From positions 9,938,565 through 10,002,564 of the forward strand of contig JADWOT020000004.1 of the NCBI GenBank assembly GCA_036345935.2: DNA of 64,000 bases, given 5' to 3'. The notes under the pieces are model-generated. The model did no database searches, was not told the DNA's origin, and saw only the letters and a program-made list of their open reading frames with translations. This document shows, one piece after another, positions 46,206 to 58,030 of the stretch; positions within the stretch are counted from its first letter, which is position 1, and each line of letters begins with the position of its first letter. Source of the DNA: Taenia hydatigena (lineage: Eukaryota > Platyhelminthes > Cestoda > Cyclophyllidea > Taeniidae). A program made the translations under genes and the position numbers.

Positions 46206-46629
46206 ATCTGATGCGAAGCTGGTTAGATTCCAACAGATACTGCAATTCTTCGCCTCGCCTCCAAGTCATTCGATGCGGAGGCGGCAGCGGCAGCAGCAGC
46301 GACGGTCGGCAGAAACGGAAGGAGATACCGGCGCCGCAGACACGACCTACGGTGTTACTGACCTTCCGGATGAGTACGAATGGAGGGAGGAAGGAGGAGG
46401 AGGTGGAGGTGTGGATTGGGCAAGGGACCTTTGCGCTGAAAGGAGGAGAAGACGGATGGAGACAAAGGACCGTTCCAAGAGGGACGAGGACGGGCAGGAG
46501 GAGGAGGTGGAGGTGCCAGTAGAGCGGGAGCGTACATACGTACATACATATCTGCTCTCTCGCAGCCTCCACACCTACCGAGTCACATTATGCCCACCTT
46601 GGATAATCAATGGAAAAAAGTCCACTTAA
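46144..46629 (+). CDS. Doubtful open frame, Gln/Glu/Arg-rich
   Basis: 161 codons from ATG, with VQQVEQVEEMESSTGASDAK, RRRQRQQQRR, a poly-Gly stretch and EDGQEEEVEVPVERE. The frame crosses GGA/GGC-rich simple sequence, and an even longer frame lies on the other strand, so coding is uncertain. No domain recognised. Confidence 0.2.
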   Translation: MDGEQVQQVEQVEEMESSTGASDAKLVRFQQILQFFASPPSHSMRRRQRQQQRRSAETEGDTGAADTTYGVTDLPDEYEWREEGGGGGGVDWARDLCAERRRRRMETKDRSKRDEDGQEEEVEVPVERERTYVHTYLLSRSLHTYRVTLCPPWIINGKKST

Positions 46630-46799
46630 TTTCTTTACCTCAGCGTACTCACCTAATCCTCAAATGAAGGCCTGGCAATAATTTATCTTTGACAGGTGAT
46701 TGATGGATGTGCGTCAACGCCTTAGGCTTTATCTAGCGACTTCCACTATTCGTCGCTATTTGCCAAACGTCACATCAGATGCGACTGCTTGCGAGTTCG

Positions 46800-46925
46800 C
46801 CCTCCGCCCACACTACCCACCCTGCCCATTCTGTCCCACTTCCTCTGCTTCCACATGAACATTCGTCTGAAGTGCTTTGTGTCAGACAGCTTCTTGACTT
46901 CTTTGGCAAATACATGCCACCTTTC
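46800..46925 (+). repeat. Right arm of the short inverted duplication
   Basis: Counterpart of 46,080-46,205, separated from it by about 600 bp. Confidence 0.5.
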
Positions 46926-47091
46926 TTATTTTTGTTCTTCTTCTTGTTTGTTCAAATACATCTCTTTTCTTCATTAGACGAACGCCTTATCTCAATTAGC
47001 ACTTAGTAGGCGGCAGGATGGCAGTGATGCCACAGAATCCACCTTACATTTCGTTTCCGGGCAACTCTCTCCCTCCACATAACGTGCTCAT

Positions 47092-47440
47092 CTTTTAAGT
47101 CATTCTTGATGAATGGCGAGGAAGGAGCCATGGTTGATGGAATGAAAGGAAGCCCACTGCGGTCTGTTTATGCCCACTTGACTTCCATCCATCCAAGCAA
47201 ATGATAAAGGAGGACGAGCAACTAGGTGATGGCACAGGAACTGACTTCTCCAAACAGGGTCACAAGTGGCGCAACTAATTCACTGACTACTTGTCAACAA
47301 CCCACCAACCAATATCACTTTCAAATTAATCAAGTGGCCGAACTCTTTTGCAAGAACAGCCTCATTCTCCGTCACCTCACTCAGTGAGGGTTTGCTGCCT
47401 TTGTGGTTGGCAATATATCGGTGTTCGCATTCGTTTGCGG
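47092..47440 (+). repeat. Direct repeat W, copy W1
   Basis: Homologous to 49,811-50,190 (AAGTCATTCTTGATGAATG, AGCCCACTGCGGTCTGTTTATG, AACCCACCAACCAATATCAC). It lacks two segments found in W2. Confidence 0.85.
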
Positions 47441-47455
47441 TCTGATTATGCCGAA

Positions 47456-48060
47456 CTCACTTAAATGCATCTAAAACCACTAAAACTAACAAAAATGTAC
47501 TAAATGTTTACAAGGTTCCCACCTTCGGACGCTGAATAAAGGCCCACTAATCCGAAACAACGGTTGCCAAAACAAACAGCAGCCACGCCAGCCGCGTACA
47601 AATCTAACCAACCAGGTAAAAGTTTGTTGGGTAAAACAAACAAACTTCTGGTTTTAATATGTTTTTGATAATGCAACAATTGTCACAAACCTTATCAATT
47701 TCGTAAGAAGCAAAAAAATTTTGGGTGTAAGCACACAAGTGAAACTATTTACGAATTGCGCACGAGTGAGAGATATGGGAATGAATATTAACAGTCCATT
47801 ATGCGTTGATGCTATATAGGTAGGTGTAGCGTCCCGAGGCTCCCTTAAGGCAAAAGAAGGCAAAATGGCAGGGTAGAATACATATATTCACCGAACAGAG
47901 GGAAATAGGCTGCTGGCATGGCCCGGAGGCCAGCCCACGCAGCTAGGGCAGTACGGCCACCTCTGTGACCTTGACAGAAACCGGCGGTTCTAACAAACAA
48001 AGCACTACAGTAGTTGTAACAGCGCAAAGTAAATGTGGTTTAAATAACATCATTTTATTT
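47456..48060 (-). repeat. 0.9 kb repeat, copy C, interrupted by a solo LTR
   Basis: The complement matches copy A: 48,010-48,060 equals its start (CCACATTTACTTTGCGCTGTTAC) and 47,456-47,824 the following 400 bp. The solo LTR at 47,825-48,009 splits it exactly where copy A reads GTTACACCTAATTATATAGC without an insert. The rest of the repeat is missing. Confidence 0.8.
47825..48009 (-). repeat. Solo LTR in copy C
   Basis: 185 bp of the mini-element LTR family, TGTAGTGC...CGCTACA on the minus strand. It is flanked by GTAGG and GTAGT, a likely 5 bp target duplication with one change. Copy A serves as the empty site. Confidence 0.85.
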
Positions 48061-48160
48061 TATTGTGCTGTTAAGTTGAAAATTTTAATTGCATTTTGAC
48101 ATGTATTTTGCCACAATGTTGACATTTCGTGGTGTATCAAGAAGCATTTTGGAATAACTT

Positions 48161-48346
48161 TGTAGCGCTTTGTTTATTGGAACCACCGGTATAGGTCAAG
48201 GTCACAGAGGTGGCCGTACTGTCCTAGCTGCGTGGACTGTCCACTGGGCCATGCCAGCAGCCTATTTCCCTCTGTCCGTAGAATATATATATTCTACCCT
48301 ATCAACCTGCCTTCTTTTGCCTTCGAGAGAGCCTCAGGAGGCTACA
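48161..48346 (+). repeat. Solo LTR, opposite orientation
   Basis: 186 bp of the same LTR family, TGTAGCGC...GGCTACA on the plus strand, flanked on both sides by ACTT (4 bp target duplication, as gypsy integrases make). It lies 151 bp from the previous solo LTR, so the two form an inverted pair. Confidence 0.87.
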
Positions 48347-49810
48347 ACTTGGCTGATTTTGTAGCAAATGTGATGGCTTTTTAACGACATCTTGTATTTC
48401 AAATATCCACGCCACTAAGGTCGGTTAAGCTCGTAAATGAATGACTGGCTTGTGCATTCGGCTGAGTGTTGCGTTGTTTTGCTTCTCTTCTCATTCAAAT
48501 GGGTCGTTTTACTAATGATTATGGGCCAACGATTGTTGGGAAATGAATGCCTTGCTATTCGCGACTCAGGACAGTGTTGAGAGTGGATTACGTTAGTTTG
48601 TGGCATGTCCACAGTGGATGAATGGATGTATGGATGAATGGTTGAGAAGGGCCACCGATTTGGCGCCATTTCAGTAGAAGCGGAAGAGCTCCCAAAGTGA
48701 AAGGTAAGGTAGGAGCATAGATGCTGGTTATTTTGTGTGTCTATCCATGATTTTATTGCGGTACTTGCATGCACAGGATGGGTTAATTGATTTGTTCTCC
48801 TCGAGGAATATGGTGTTAACCAATGCGTTTGCATTTTCACAAGTTGATTGAACCTGCTGAAGACGCGTTTGTAACGCGTTGCACCGTGACCACTCTTCTT
48901 GTTACGTTGCACCTACACGCGTGGCATGTGTTTCATATCACCAAGTCATGGCTATCCAGAATACCCGATGTATTTAAAGCAATGAAGGTGGTGAGGGACA
49001 GTTGTGTTGTGTGGTAATTGAAAAGGAGGAGGAGGAGGAGGATGATGAGGAGGAGGAGAGATCGGTTGGTTAGAAGAACTGAATGCAGTTAGCGTCATTG
49101 TTTAGGCGAAACAGGCACTACTGTTGGGTGCGGTTATTAAAGGATTGCTGCTAAGCGGATGAGGCGTATTTTGCGTAGGTGTTACCTATGGCAGCAGGGG
49201 GTTCACGGCGACTGGAGTGGTGCTTGCTGGATTACTTTGTGGCGTGGCCTCATTGCTGTTGTTGCCAGAAAATTGTCCACCCATTCGTGAGTAGCATCGC
49301 ACTGGTAAGGCTAGAGTCTTGGGTAGCTAGGCAAAGCTAAAGCTATCTCGGTTTCAGATTGGTTAATGGACCTCTCACTAGTCATTTTGGATTATTGTTA
49401 TCCAATGCCCGATGCCATGGTTCTACCTTGTGATCTCCATCTCTATTGTCTCAGGTGGGCATGAGCATGTGTTTGCAGTGGCGATGGCAAACAGTGTGTG
49501 CGTGTGTTGTCAATTTAACTGGAGCTTATGCCTACCTCTAGTGATCCATATTCCGTGCAAGCCAGTTATTTGAGGCCGGCATTAAATAGGTCCAATAATG
49601 TGGGTCAATGTTCCTAGCCATTGTGTGTGGTATATTCACTGACCTTGGTCCTAGCGGATGCTTTCAGCTTAGAGCCCGCACTCACTGTCAGCTGCTGCAG
49701 ACCGATGTTGCAGCGAGTGCTGAAGCAGCGTGTGATCACTTTCCACTGGAAGTGTCTTCACCTCCGGTAAGCTACACATAAAGTGCACCAGATTGGAAAC
49801 TGAAGCACAT
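48347..49810. other. No supported gene
   Basis: Contains a GGA microsatellite (about 49,024-49,050). Open frames such as 48,415-48,912 (minus) lack motifs. Confidence 0.35.
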
Positions 49811-50200
49811 CTTTCAAGTCATTCTTGATGAATGACGAGGAAGGAGCCATGGTTGATGGGGTGAAAAGAAGCCCACTGCGGTCTGTTTATGCCCACTTGA
49901 CTTCCATGCATCCAAGCAAATGATGAAGGAGGACGAGCAATTAGGTGATGGCATAGGAACCGACATCTCTTAACAGGGTCACAAGTGGCGCAACTCCTTG
50001 CCTTCGCAACTAATTCACTGACTACGTCTTAACAACCCACCAACCAATATCACTTTCGATAGAAATCTCAACTGACATGATCCCATCAACTTAATCAAGT
50101 GGCCGAACTCTTCTGCAAGAAGTGTCTCATTCTCCGTCACCCCACTCTGTGAGGGTTTGCTGCCTTCGTGGTTGCCAATCTATCGGCGTTCGCGTCGTCC
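49811..50200 (+). repeat. Direct repeat W, copy W2
   Basis: Full-length partner of W1, leading into repeat Z2 at 50,288. It contains CGCAACT twice, 16 bp apart, where W1 has one copy, plus about 35 bp missing from W1. Confidence 0.85.
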
Positions 50201-50287
50201 TCTCGTCAAGCTTTGGTCCCACGCTGTTGACTGTGCAACCACAAAAAATAGTCTACCACAACCTTCCAAAACTGCTCAGAGAAGTCC

Positions 50288-51240
50288 CAACAATCTTCAA
50301 CTAAAATTCAGCAAAGGACTCAAAAGGGAGTTTGTTATTTAAGAGCAAGTTCAACACTCAGGCCGATGTTATTGCGCATAGCACTTGCAGTTAAGCCACC
50401 CACATCCCATCGCATCGTCGGTCGGTGATGTCCACGCATACGTGGCAGTAGCAGCAGCAGCTGCAGTGGCAGAAGCGGAGCTCTGTGGATGAGGCGAAGC
50501 ATAGAAAGGTTGAACTAGCGCCGTCGATAACTTTCCAAATCCCCGTCCTTCAGGCACCTAGAATATTGACAACGAGTTGTCAGATGGAAATGCCTCCTCC
50601 TTCTCTTCCTCCTCCCATCAGCAAAGCACAAATCAACACTAACACGAGGGACCACCGCCAGTCTACCCAAGTAGTATACCGCAACCCCCTACCCCATTAA
50701 GCACACTCCCAACGTCGTTCAAGGCACAAACAACCCCACAAACTAACAAAACAGTCACCATTTGCCGCCTATCATGCTATACATTGGCAAAAAAATGCAC
50801 CACGTGAGTAGAAGGACTGATTCCATCGCTCCGAACAACACCTAATCGCCACACTTCCTCATCCAACGACTTTTTGAAGTGTAGGCCACAGTCTACCAAA
50901 AGTGCTCACCCATCCACCTTTTTCTAACGCCAAGTTAGGCTTTCGCATTAGCGAGGAACCAGAATCCTTCTCTCCGTGATTACAACTGGCAAGAATAAAA
51001 TCCACACCTTTCAATGCGTCCAAATCTTCTTACCGGTTAGTTCAACCGCAAATCCAAGTCGTTTCTGATGCAAAAAATTAACACTGGCCAATTCCCGAGT
51101 TGGGCAGCCCAAAAGGGCTGATGCAAATGCTGTTGTTGCGATAGCAATCGTTGGATGAATGAATGTCCCCGTCGGTGGTGTCCAGGCATACGCACCAACA
51201 CAGGTAGAAGCAGAGCTCTGTGGAGGAGATTTCAATGCAA
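50288..51240 (+). repeat. Repeat Z, copy Z2
   Basis: Direct copy of Z1. It ends within AGAGCTCTGTGGAGGAG, just where Z1 starts its second internal subunit, so Z2 is truncated there. Confidence 0.85.
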
Positions 51241-51739
51241 ATCATTCTAAAAGCCCCCAATAAAGAAAGGGGCTGGCTGGCTTAAACTTAGGATCAGCGG
51301 CTCTAATATGAGTAGCGAGACCACAACAGTGACTTCTTAGGGCCCCTGAAAGTGTGAAGAAAAGTGTGGTCCATGGCCGTCCCTCGCGTCCTCCCGTGAT
51401 GCTGCTAATGCTACACGATCAGCGCATGTGCATGCATGACTGTGGACGTAAATGCCCCCGTGTGTGCCCGTCGCAATGTCTCTTCTCCTGCCTTCCTGCG
51501 ATCGCCCACTATCTAGCCAGCATTGTCAGATAGACCCCTCAACACCGTTCACGCAATGTGCACATCTAGACTCCGATCGCCTCCTTACAGATGACGAGTG
51601 ATCTAATCAGACGAGACACGATGGGAGAGTGGCTGCTAACCTGGATGTAGCTTCGATTGTTCTACCATTGTAGGTGTTCCACAGGGAATAGATTAACGAC
51701 CAACCTTCGTGCATATTGGTGGTGCAGCTGCTGCTTCAG

Positions 51740-52918
51740 TCTATGTGCATGCCTATGAACGTGTCTGTGGCGCGGTACGTCTACTCCTCTCGTCGTGGAT
51801 TGTGCCGCCATCTCCGTAGCATGATCAAGAAGATGCAGGTAAAAGTATTCTCCTACGTCTACTGTCTTCCGCTCTGTGTCTGCACTTCCAAGGTGGTCAG
51901 CTCAATCAGGTAGATGTGCTGTATTCTCCTTGTCTCTGGATGTTTTTCAACAGAGTGTGGGGGAAGTGGTGAGATGCGAGGCAATAAAATAATAATTAAA
52001 GTTAAAGTCGTTCGGAATTGTGAGCATTCCAGTTCTGCTCGGTGGCTTGGCAATTGGACCATATAAGTAGCCTCTTGATCCACTTTTACGTCAACAAGGA
52101 TTTGCGCCAAGCTGCCGTAACCTTTGTTGACCTTGGAAAGGACATGGCTTTGCGTGTTGAGCATTACAAATTATCTTACGCTCTATTATTTTTCAAGGTA
52201 ATGGAAATAGCTAACTTTTATTGCAAACAATGCTCATTTAACCGCAAAATGTTTCACTTATCATTACTTTGATTGGAAGATGTCAAGGTAAGTTGACAAA
52301 CAGGAGACCTTAAGTGTGACCAAAAAACTTGGCAATCAACATCAAACAAAACGTGGTCTGGAAATAGCCTTAGTTAACGAAGATTACAGGTCACTTTTAC
52401 GGGTACGAATTTAAACGTCAGTTCTGGAGCCCTGATTGACCTAGGGATCAAATCAAATTAGGAAGACGTGTTTGATGCATGCAAAGTTAATCACCCTCGT
52501 CCTTCTTATTTATTTTGGCAAACCGCCATCATTTTCATCATGGTTGAAGGCTCTCGGTTGTGCGATTCTCTAAACGCGGCTGGTCAAATACGCAAATGCG
52601 AAAGGCGTCAATTCGCAATGGTCAACTATTTCCGGATTCATTTCCTGTCAAAAGTGCTTCTACTTAAAATGCTTAAGTAACAATGTTTATAACCATCTGT
52701 AGAAGTGGGAAGCGTATTCATAATGCTTTTGTAAAGTGGTCCCTATTTAAAGCCTCAATACCAGTCTGACTGCAAGATAGAAAACCGTTTGCGTTTTAAC
52801 TGAGCAAAGAGATTGATTTTTCACTGGAAATGGATATTTGAGGAGGCTGCCTATGTTCTTGCAGGTGATTTCGAAGCGTTGGCACGTGTCGAAGTTAGCG
52901 CAAGAATTGATAGCTTCG
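51740..52918 (+). CDS. Candidate three-exon segment, all phase 0, unrecognised gene
   Basis: Exon 1 (51,740-51,838, 99 bp) follows CTGCTGCTTCAG and ends ATGCAG before GTAAAA: SMCMPMNVSVARYVYSSRRG...LRSMIKKMQ. Exon 2 (52,033-52,197, 165 bp) follows GCATTCCAG and ends TTCAAG before GTAATG: FCSVAWQLDHISSLLIHFYV, then NKDLRQAAVTFVDLGKDMAL and RVEHYKLSYALLFFK. Exon 3 (52,865-52,918, 54 bp) follows TGTTCTTGCAG: VISKRWHVSKLAQELIAS. All three are multiples of three and join in phase 0 without stops. The helical character (amphipathic repeats in exon 2) suggests an alpha-solenoid or scaffold protein, which is only a guess. More exons would be needed on both sides; 54,446-54,581 may be one. Confidence 0.35.
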
Positions 52919-53827
52919 GTAACATTTAGTGGTATGAAATGCTGTAGCTGAGTCTTAATAAACCAAGTGATACATCAAAAGTCCATCATTTCCACTCCCC
53001 TTTATGTGCCTGTGGTCATTGTATAACCAACTTTCGCAAAACATTGGGAATAGTCTATCCTCTTAAAATGTTTTCACATTTATCCGCAACTGTTCATTTG
53101 CAGAAAGTGCGAATGCAGATGCACATCTAGTGCCTTAGACGGCGCCAGTAATTTCTTCTATTGATATCGCTAAATATAATGACAAAGATTTTGAACCTTA
53201 ATAGTCCAAGGGGTTAATTATTTATCCCTTATATTGTCTAATGGCAAAATCCTTCAATGTCTTTTATGAAGAATCTAAGATCAACACTTGGCATGCTTTC
53301 TCATCGAAGTAATTTGCTACTTTGTTACATACTGGACCGCCGCCTTTTGCAAGGTGCATGGACAACTGCTATATCATAATGTTGTGTACGCGTATCTCCC
53401 GAATCCCGTGGAAGGCAACAGGCTGACAGGTAAATGCCTCTGGTGCCCGATGTGATGAGTTATAAAATAGGCGTGGTCGGCGTGTGCGCGACTGATGGTT
53501 ATGAAGCACGGGTATTAAGGACTCAGCATTCGTCAGGGTGATTTCATTCATGCGCAGCTATGATAGCTCATTGGCCTTCATCATTAAGCTATTTTGAAGC
53601 TGCTGCGAATGACGCAGGTTTGTCGGAAAGCAAGTCTGTCTAGGATCAGAGAAAGCGACCAGGATCTCTTGTTCAGGCTGTCGAACATCTTTTTCCACAC
53701 AGGTTTCTCAGTTACTTGCGCAACACTAGGGCAAGTGTTTACGCTGATGATGCTGTAAGAACTAAGCATTAGACGATGCATACGCAATGGCCTTCACATG
53801 GTTTCCTGATGATGCACACACATGTCC

Positions 53828-53853
53828 ACAATCACACTTACACACACACACAC
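53828..53853. repeat. (CA)n microsatellite
   Basis: ACACACACACACACAC run in otherwise ordinary sequence. The flanking 52,919-54,445 holds no other supported feature. Confidence 0.9.
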
Positions 53854-54445
53854 ACCTGCACCGCTTGCCTTGATAACTTCTTTTCTCAACAGCGAGATGC
53901 ATGCGACAAATGCTCGAAGCGCACACTTGTACTAACCCTATCAATTGTTAGGCGATCAGTGGGACATTGTTGCATTTACCACCCGTCGTCCAGTATGGAT
54001 TAAACTGGTCAGATGCCGAACATTTTCAAATGCTTAAACCTCTTTTTATCGAGATGTTGCGTTTGCCAAGAGAGGACTTGAACTGCCCCAAACTAATAGC
54101 AAAAGCTCTGCTGATTTACTTCCACACCAACGGCCTCTAAGTCAAACTTTTCCTCACAAACAGCACTAGCCTTTAAGAAACCCAAACATAATCTAACTAT
54201 AATTTTAAAGCAAAGTTTCACATTCAACGGCGCTTGATTCACCAAGTATTGGTCTTGAGACATCGTCAGAAGCCTCGTTTTACTGTTGGAAAAGAAAAAC
54301 GCCCTGAGCGCTTCTAATCAAACCATCAATGCACCATAGACACACCCATGAATGAAGAACTCCTGTTTCGTGAAGGAACAACATCGTCGTCGTTGTCGTC
54401 ATCAGCATCTGCATCAACAAATGCAACCTGATTTCTTTGGCATAG

Positions 54446-54581
54446 ATGCCAGGTATAAATGCGAATTCAGTAATGTAATTCAATCACTGCCTTTATGGTG
54501 TTGCCTGAGAGATGTGCAAGAACTAATAATTTTTGCGTTTGACGTTGAAAAGTACAAAATCTTTGGCAAAAATGAGCCTTG
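54446..54581 (+). CDS. Candidate internal exon
   Basis: 136 bp between acceptor TTTGGCATAG and donor GTAAGC, open as RYKCEFSNVIQSLPLWCCLR, then DVQELIIFAFDVEKYKIFGK. It starts in phase 1, so it cannot directly follow the 52,918 exon end; an exon between is required if it belongs to the same gene. Family not recognised. Confidence 0.25.
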
Positions 54582-55989
54582 GTAAGCCTCTTTGCTATGA
54601 GTTTTGTGTCGCTGTGTGCAAATCTCCGTTTAGCTGTGTTTTCAATTAAATGAAATGCGGTTGTTATCTTGGTCCTGTCGTAGGCCTAACTTCTTGAGTC
54701 AATCACCATCTAACAACAAGTCAAAGGGCTGCAAAAGCGGAAGCATACGAGACGTCGCTATGCAGCTACTAAGAAGTAGATATGATGCGATAGTGTAAGC
54801 AAGGTGAGATGGGGTGGGGAGCGCTGGGTCAGTGTATAGTTAAGGTAGCTAGAAGTACTGGTGCGGTGGAGTAGTAAAGATGAGACCTCATTAGGTACTG
54901 GCAACGGTCGTATTGCATAATCAAAGACTGCATATGTGGGTAAATAAAGTGTATTCATGATTAGTATGTCATGATATTTGTGGTGGTGAAAGATGGTTAA
55001 AGAAGGAGAAACTATTGACTAAATTAAGAACAAATAAAATGATAAGTTAGAGAGATGGATGAGCGGATGGATGGAGACAGAATGGATGAATGGATGAGTC
55101 TGTTAATGATCGATGAGGGCCGTACACATCATAACTGGGATCGCGAGGAAGGTAAATATCGTTATCTGTTTTGCTGCACTCAAATGTACGCAGATTCCCA
55201 CCCAAATGAACCGCCAAAACAGCATAGCGGTAACCTGATTAAGCACTTAGTGTGACGAAATTGAAGACCTCTAAAGGCATTAGAATCACGCAAATGACGC
55301 TTTATGGTGAAGATGATGTGACGTCAGTGAATCTCCTCCGCAGGGACGAGCCAAGTGGTCACGAACGAGACGTGATCACTTCGACATGACGCACTGCGTC
55401 CCATTGGTGGCATCAGAACGAACTTATATCACTCACAGCTAGAAGTAAGGAGGCAATATCTGCTTGTCCCTCCGCCGAACCGGCCTCGCAAGCTGGTCTG
55501 TCAGCGTCATTTTCAACATCTCTTACATAACCACATCAGACATCTCTATGGCGTTATTCTTGGTAATCAAGGCAACAATGAGTTTGGTAGCATCGAAAGA
55601 TCCAGAACCAGGACCTCAACGCATTTGGCCTTGCAATGGACGTTGTGAATTCAACTGGCATCATGTACGTTCCTTCACGTAGCATGCGATCTATGCTAAA
55701 GAGCACCCGTGTCTGACCTTAGTTGAATATGCTGCTTCTTCTGGCGTTGACTTCACCCACATCATCCACATGAGCAGCGTTGGTTTTGCAAGCACATATT
55801 CACTTACTGAGTGATAGATTTGATGGAACGCTTGCAACGTGTTGCAACCACCTACCCAGCACTAATGCTAGCACGCAGGTTCTTTTCATATCGTCTAGTC
55901 TGAATGTTGTGCAAGAACGACGCGTATATGACATTGCATTGTTTGAGGATTAGAAACGCAGTAATCAAAGATGGGACCTCATGTTCATA
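54582..55989. other. No well-supported feature
   Basis: Weak plus-strand open segments occur at about 55,577-55,667 (ending before GTACGT) and 55,055-55,160. Neither can be chained with the upstream exons. A GGATGGATG-type simple stretch lies at about 55,055-55,100. Confidence 0.3.
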
Positions 55990-56515
55990 CTTCTGCTTGA
56001 AATTCTTTTCACCTACTTCTTAGCTATTTTATGCATGGACTGGCAATTTCAGCAAAGTCCTTAACGAAACGCCTACAGTGCTTTGCCATACTGAGAATGC
56101 TGTGAGGCACCGTCTAATTTGTTTGTGCTGGCCAAGTTCCTGCTTGTTTTTTAATGTGTCCGGTGACCGCCATCCCATCCGACGAGACTGCATGCCCCAA
56201 AGCAGACGATAACGACAGTAATTTGAGTATACTGTCTGTCTGCGTCTCGCAGATGATCCAGCACCGATCTCAGATTGGCGCTGTGCTCTCGGATGTCTTT
56301 ATTAAAGCCAAAAATGTCATCGAGTGGATTGTGTGGTGTTTTGCAAAAGTCTAATTAGCGCTGTCCGCATTGGACGTTGGAAGGTACAGGGTCCAAATCT
56401 ATTGTCTGGAATGCATAAGCTGTCTTCTTCCCATCTATTTCCACCACTTTTATGTGTCAGTTTCCGGATTTTAAGTTCAGCGTATTGAAGCACTTCGATG
56501 TATGAAGGAATGATT
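55990..56515 (-). pseudogene. Fourth gypsy fragment (RT), heavily decayed
   Basis: The minus strand aligns with about 9540-10,110 of the full element: GTCCTTAACGAAACGCCTACAG-like, CACCGCCATCCCATCC.ACGAG, CTCGCAGA.GAT, CAGATTGGCGCTGTGCTCTCGGAT. It shares CTCTCGGAT with the 18.3 kb fragment against ACGCGAAT in the full element, so these two fragments belong to the same subfamily. No open frame. Confidence 0.8.
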
Positions 56516-57291
56516 ATTGTGGTCCTTATGGATCGGAGAAGAGGTAAGCCAAGTAATTGTGAGTGTCTCGCCAAGTATCTGCAGAGTTGTGGAAGCCTCG
56601 ATAGCTCTCCACTGGCTGCCGTGCCAACGAATTGGCGGCTATGGTGCATTAACCAACACCAACGCAAATTAGTTGATCGATTTGCTGAACCGGTACAGTA
56701 GGGCTGTTATGATGTGATCTCCAAAGGGCATGAGATTGACAGATTTGGCGGTCATGTGCGGACGAGGAGACAACGCAATTGATGCAATCACTTATGTGGT
56801 CAACGGTTGTGATGTGATTTCTTTGAAGTGCCTTAGGGAATCTGTAAGTTGGCCAACTTGTCTGGTCTTTTTTTAGGTCAACATGTTTGCTAAGTCATGA
56901 GAAGTGGATTACTATCTGCACTCATCACTTCTGAATTGGTAATGCGGGTGGTTAGTTCGCAAGGTTTGGGGCAAATTTGTGCTTAGTTGCGAGTAAAATG
57001 ACCTAGTTGATATCGGCGCTTAACCATACTGCAGCTAGCATTTTGGCATGTATTTGAGAGGCTAACAATGTTGATGAATTCATGGAGAGGAGACACAAAT
57101 TGAGTAGGCACTGATTTTATAAGACCATATTCTGTGGTCCACCCTGTAGCGGCAATCAGGAATCTTAGATTCGATTACTGCTATAAGTGAGCATGAGAGA
57201 TGGATATTTTTGAGACGAAATCGTACCGATGAGCGAGATCCGTACCTCAACTTTCAACTGAATATGCACATATTTTGCAGGCAGACTGAGT
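56516..57291. other. No supported feature
   Basis: Ordinary-composition sequence without motifs or shared repeats. Confidence 0.4.
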
Positions 57292-58030
57292 TTAGTGAGG
57301 CTTAACCAGAAGGTGTTGGCATCTGCTACCTATGAATTTGTAAGTGGTTAGAGAAGAGGAGTCGTCGGAGCGTCCGTTGGTAGACGATTTCAGGTGTTTT
57401 AATAAGCACGTTAAACATTCCTTATTTTGCGTGTACACGGCTAGAGAATTGTCATATTGCTGAGCACCAGCTAAATCAAAGGACTCAGAATCAAATCGTA
57501 GTAAACCTTCTTCTTCGGCACCGAATATCCAATACGGCATGGCAATGCAGTTGAAAGGGAGCGACATGGTGGTGCTATTTACCCAGAGAATGACCAACCG
57601 CCGCTGTGATCACTGACTTTGCTACAGTGAGAGGATACGAGGCAAGACTGCAATGAGAAAGACATCTCATTAACAACGGATTCATCTACTGTAAGCCCCT
57701 GTGATGGGTGGAACATGAGAAAGGAGGCCTTATTCAAGAATAAAGATGATGGTTGACAAAAGGTGCATTCAATTCTTTCCAAAGAGATAGCAATACTACG
57801 TTTAATAAGTAGGATGCAAACAAATTGATGAAGGAGTCGTCGAAACGTGCTCCATTAAGCTTAAAATGCCCGCGATTTGCATAAATTAGACTGAGACAAA
57901 TCCTATCCTTGCAGCTCGAGACGAGTTTGGGAGCGACAATAAATGAACTTCGTGATAGGCAGATTTTGTAATGGCGGCATGCTTTTGACCGTAAAAGAAG
58001 TGAGAAGACAAATGTGTCGAGTGATAGCAT
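57292..58030 (-). pseudogene. Coding-like stretch in three successive frames
   Basis: Three overlapping minus-strand frames follow each other: 58,030-57,734 (SLDTFVFSLLLRSKACRHYK...), 57,782-57,579 (ERIECTFCQPSSLFLNKASF...) and 57,597-57,292 (MSLPFNCIAMPYWIFGAEEE...). Together they give about 245 residues of varied composition. The handovers are near 57,770 and 57,590. Either this is one exon broken by two indels, or short introns use GTAAAT at 57,588 and others nearby. Frequent serine/leucine and no motif; family not recognised. Confidence 0.3.

Noticed and set aside
45940..46572. 210-codon minus-strand frame
   Set aside because: Leucine/serine-rich complement of GGA/GGC simple sequence; the frame overlaps another long frame on the plus strand.
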